Source: Desulfobacterales bacterium (GTDB lineage Bacteria > Desulfobacterota > Desulfobacteria > Desulfobacterales > C00003060). From it: DNA of 6,466 nucleotides. Within the stretch, counting starts at the first letter, position 1; each line of letters opens with the position of its first letter. The DNA lies in the NCBI GenBank assembly GCA_030616425.1, contig JAUWXJ010000132.1:1-6466 (forward strand), in the 5' to 3' direction. Below are positions 4,781 to 6,466 of the stretch, one piece after another. The translations under genes and the position numbers were made by a program. The notes under the pieces are model-generated. The model was not told the DNA's origin, made no database searches, and was given only the letters and a program-made list of their open reading frames with translations.

Positions 4781-5413
4781 ATGAATGACTACAACCGAGA
4801 ACAATTAGAAGCGATTCAAATGGTGCGCCGCCACCTGAAAACGCTTTCACCTTCTGAGCTGATAAGGCTAAAGACAAGGATAGGAAACTATCTCCGATTC
4901 AGAAAGGGAGCAGACGAGTTTTTACGAAACTACTTTTCAGAGGTCTGCACTCAGAAGTGCTACCAAGATTATTATAGTGCGTGCTGCAATCGCGAAGGGA
5001 TTACAACATTTTTTGCTGACACGGTCATAAATGTCCTGATGTCGACCGACGAAGATATTGATCAGCTTCTGAACATGCTTAGCCTCCCAAACCCTGGTAT
5101 GAAGTGTGTCTATCTTGGAAAAAGAGGCTGCCTTTGGAGCATAAAACCTATCGTCTGTGAGATGTTTTTATGTAAACATGCTAGGGAGACGGTCTTTGAC
5201 AAAGACGCTCTGGCGTTGAAAGAATGGGAAAGAATAGTACGCAGAGAAAAAAGATATACCTGGCCCAGCCGTCCTGTGCTTTTTGATGAGCTGGAAGCAT
5301 ATTTTATACGGGCAGGATACGCTTCGAGTCTGATGTATCTTCATAACAGCCCCGGGCTCTTGAGGGTAAAGAGCTTGGCAAAGAAAAAGAAGAAGATAGC
5401 CCGCAGGAGTTAA
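4781..5413 (+). CDS. YkgJ-like cysteine-cluster (metal-binding) protein
   Basis: The 210-residue product has eight cysteines and none outside the cluster: Cys56, Cys60, Cys68, Cys69, Cys109, Cys117, Cys126 and Cys131. The stretch KCVYLGKRGCLWSIKPIVCEMFLC (108-131) follows the C..L...GC....P..C..F.C pattern of the YkgJ/UPF0153 family. Those proteins are annotated as zinc- or iron-chelating, with unknown biochemical role. The spacing between the CC pair and the third block is longer than I recall for the family. An N-terminal helical region (1-55) precedes the cluster, and a tryptophan/proline-containing helical tail ends in a lysine-rich stretch (KSLAKKKKKIARRS). No signal peptide is present, so it should be cytoplasmic. 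The ATG at 4781 has no clear ribosome-binding site and overlaps the stop of an upstream open frame. The gene is convergent with mutL, 22 nt apart. Confidence 0.72.
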   Translation: MNDYNREQLEAIQMVRRHLKTLSPSELIRLKTRIGNYLRFRKGADEFLRNYFSEVCTQKCYQDYYSACCNREGITTFFADTVINVLMSTDEDIDQLLNMLSLPNPGMKCVYLGKRGCLWSIKPIVCEMFLCKHARETVFDKDALALKEWERIVRREKRYTWPSRPVLFDELEAYFIRAGYASSLMYLHNSPGLLRVKSLAKKKKKIARRS

Positions 5414-5435
5414 TCGATCCGCAGATTTTCACATC

Positions 5436-6466
5436 TCAAACGATCCGCTTAAAATCCTTTTCTACCTGGCGCAGACTTCGGTGAACATAGGTTGGGCGAC
5501 CATGGGGACAATGTGAGGCATACTCAAGGGTATCGAGTTGTTCCAACAGGGCCTTTATCTGTTCGTCGGCAAGTTTTTGATTAGCCCTTATGGCGCCGTG
5601 ACAGGCCATAATGGCTAAGCACTCGTCCACACCTCGATGCAGACCTGAGGCAAGACCGATTTCAGCAGCCTTTTCCACAATTTCCATGACAAGCGGCTTG
5701 ATAGATCTTCCGGCCAGCAACGCCGGCACAGACTTTACCACGTAGGTCTTCCCTCCAAATGGTTCTATTTCCAGGCCCATATTCCTCAGGTCTTCTAGAA
5801 GAGTTTCCAGGATGCCGGCTTCCCGATAACTCAACTCAAGGGTCTCTGGCACCAGTAAGCCCTGCGTGGTAATAGCCGAGCTGTTGTAGGCAAACTTGAG
5901 GGACTCAAAGACTATGCGCTCATGGGCAGCATGCTGATCGATCAGCAATAGACCGTCTTCGGCCTCGCAAACGATGTACGTATCGTGGAGCTGGCCGATG
6001 ATCCTGAGGGAGGCAAAGTATTTTTTAGGCCACAGGGGCGGCGTGACCTCTGGTGGTTGTTTGTATGTCGGGGACGTGAACTCTGGTTCGGGTTCACTAA
6101 CTTTTCCGTGAGGCGGAGAAATAGTATATTGAACAGGGGGTTGCGTTGGTTTGACAGCAGGGGTTGGTCCCCATCCGGGACGATCAAACTTCTGCAGGCT
6201 TTCGGATACTGCCCCTGCAACTATGTCATGCACCTGCTTTGGGGCCTCAAACCGAATCGAGTTCTTAGTGGGGTGGACATTCACATCCACCTGATCATGG
6301 GGTAGGTTTACGAACAGCATTGCCAGGGGAACTTTCCTTTCATGAGGTGCCCTTCATAGGCCTCCATGACGGCATGGTTGAGTACTTTGTCCCTGACAAA
6401 CCGTCCGTTCACATAAATGTACAACCCGCGGGAAGTGGTTCGCGAGATTTCCGGAGATCCCACAAA
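5436..6466 (-). CDS. mutL: DNA mismatch repair protein MutL (5'-truncated by window, apparent frameshift)
   Basis: MutL couples MutS mismatch recognition to strand incision. From 6466 the minus strand encodes the end of the N-terminal ATPase region (GLYIYVNGRFVRDKVLNHAV...LMKGKFP), then shifts frame and hits TAA at 6310-6308. The next frame continues without a gap as LAMLFVNLPHDQVDVNVHPTK and runs to 5436. The join is at the G run 6326-6329, where one more base would restore the gene. Counted from the Met at 6320, the rest has a proline-rich linker (about 48-100) and the C-terminal dimerisation/endonuclease domain. That domain has DQHAAHERIVFE (128-139, the DQHA-x2-E-x4-E nickase motif), ACHGAIRA (239-246), CPHGRP (271-276) and FKR near the end. 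The metal-site motifs are intact, so this belongs to the endonuclease-active class, unlike E. coli MutL. Either a true frameshift pseudogene or a sequencing error. Confidence 0.93.
6326..6329 (-). other. Frameshift site in mutL
   Basis: The run of four G on the plus strand (CCCC in the mRNA sense) encodes Lys-Phe-Pro followed by the wrong frame. Five would give Lys-Phe-Pro-Leu-Ala-Met, the expected family continuation. A one-base contraction of a homopolymer explains the break exactly. Confidence 0.8.

Larger units (their letters stand above)
4533..4784 (+). other. Open frame without canonical start, overlapping the next gene by ATGA
   Basis: One plus-strand frame is open from just after TAA (4530-4532) to TGA at 4782-4784, 83 sense codons. 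Its stop overlaps the ATG of the cysteine-cluster gene (ATGA, 4781-4784), the arrangement of translationally coupled genes. The translation is protein-like (FFRNNGRDARFALLLEQW, then NIVDPLTILQMTGKETTRRQ), but I recognise no family. The only in-frame ATGs are at 4680, giving 34 residues, and at 4755. GTG at 4656 or TTG at 4626 are other options, and none has a good ribosome-binding site. It runs through the terminator hairpin at 4561-4586, which argues against the full length. It may be a real small gene starting downstream of the terminator, a degraded gene, or chance. Confidence 0.3.

Noticed and set aside
5985..6305. Plus-strand 106-codon open frame
   Set aside because: Antisense to the well-supported mutL coding sequence.

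Overview
The window looks like a chromosomal segment of a moderate-GC Gram-negative bacterium, most likely of the Desulfobacterota (old Deltaproteobacteria) type. The reasons are the palindromic intergenic repeats ending in CTCATAAAAAGT / ACTTTTTACGAG, the MarR-type 'EPS-associated' regulator, and short secreted helix-hairpin-helix proteins. The taxonomic call is an inference from remembered family distribution, not a database match.

Left third (1-2836, all minus strand): a polysaccharide module. In transcription order it reads an EPS-type MarR regulator (2836-2276), an AT-rich repeat-filled gap with a strong GC hairpin (about 2021-2262), APS kinase cysC (start corrected to 1865, ends 1254), GDP-mannose 4,6-dehydratase gmd (1102-59), and the first 15 codons of a GDP-L-fucose synthase (47-1, running off the edge). 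gmd plus fcl is the two-step route from GDP-mannose to GDP-L-fucose. cysC supplies the sulfate donor PAPS. Together they suggest a fucose-containing, possibly sulfated, extracellular or surface glycan.

Middle (2837-4347): a gap without a convincing gene, then two minus-strand genes for exported ComEA-like helix-hairpin-helix proteins (3740-3204 and 4347-4066). The first carries an extra middle domain with an LPDSSFA...RHFPYRD signature that I recall from phage-associated proteins. Between them lies a MITE-like palindromic element (about 3757-3984, framed by a 9-bp direct repeat). Its core contains an insert that can fold into a perfect three-way junction.

Right third (4348-6466): an unusual leader region with an orphan intrinsic terminator (4561-4586), an open frame without a canonical start that overlaps the next gene by ATGA, and a hairpin at 4727-4754. 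These precede a plus-strand gene for an eight-cysteine, YkgJ-like metal-binding protein (4781-5413). Convergent to it is mutL on the minus strand (5436-6466, 5' end outside the window). mutL is split by an apparent one-base deletion in a G run at 6326-6329, although its endonuclease domain is intact.

No rRNA, tRNA, CRISPR array, transposase or replication origin was seen.
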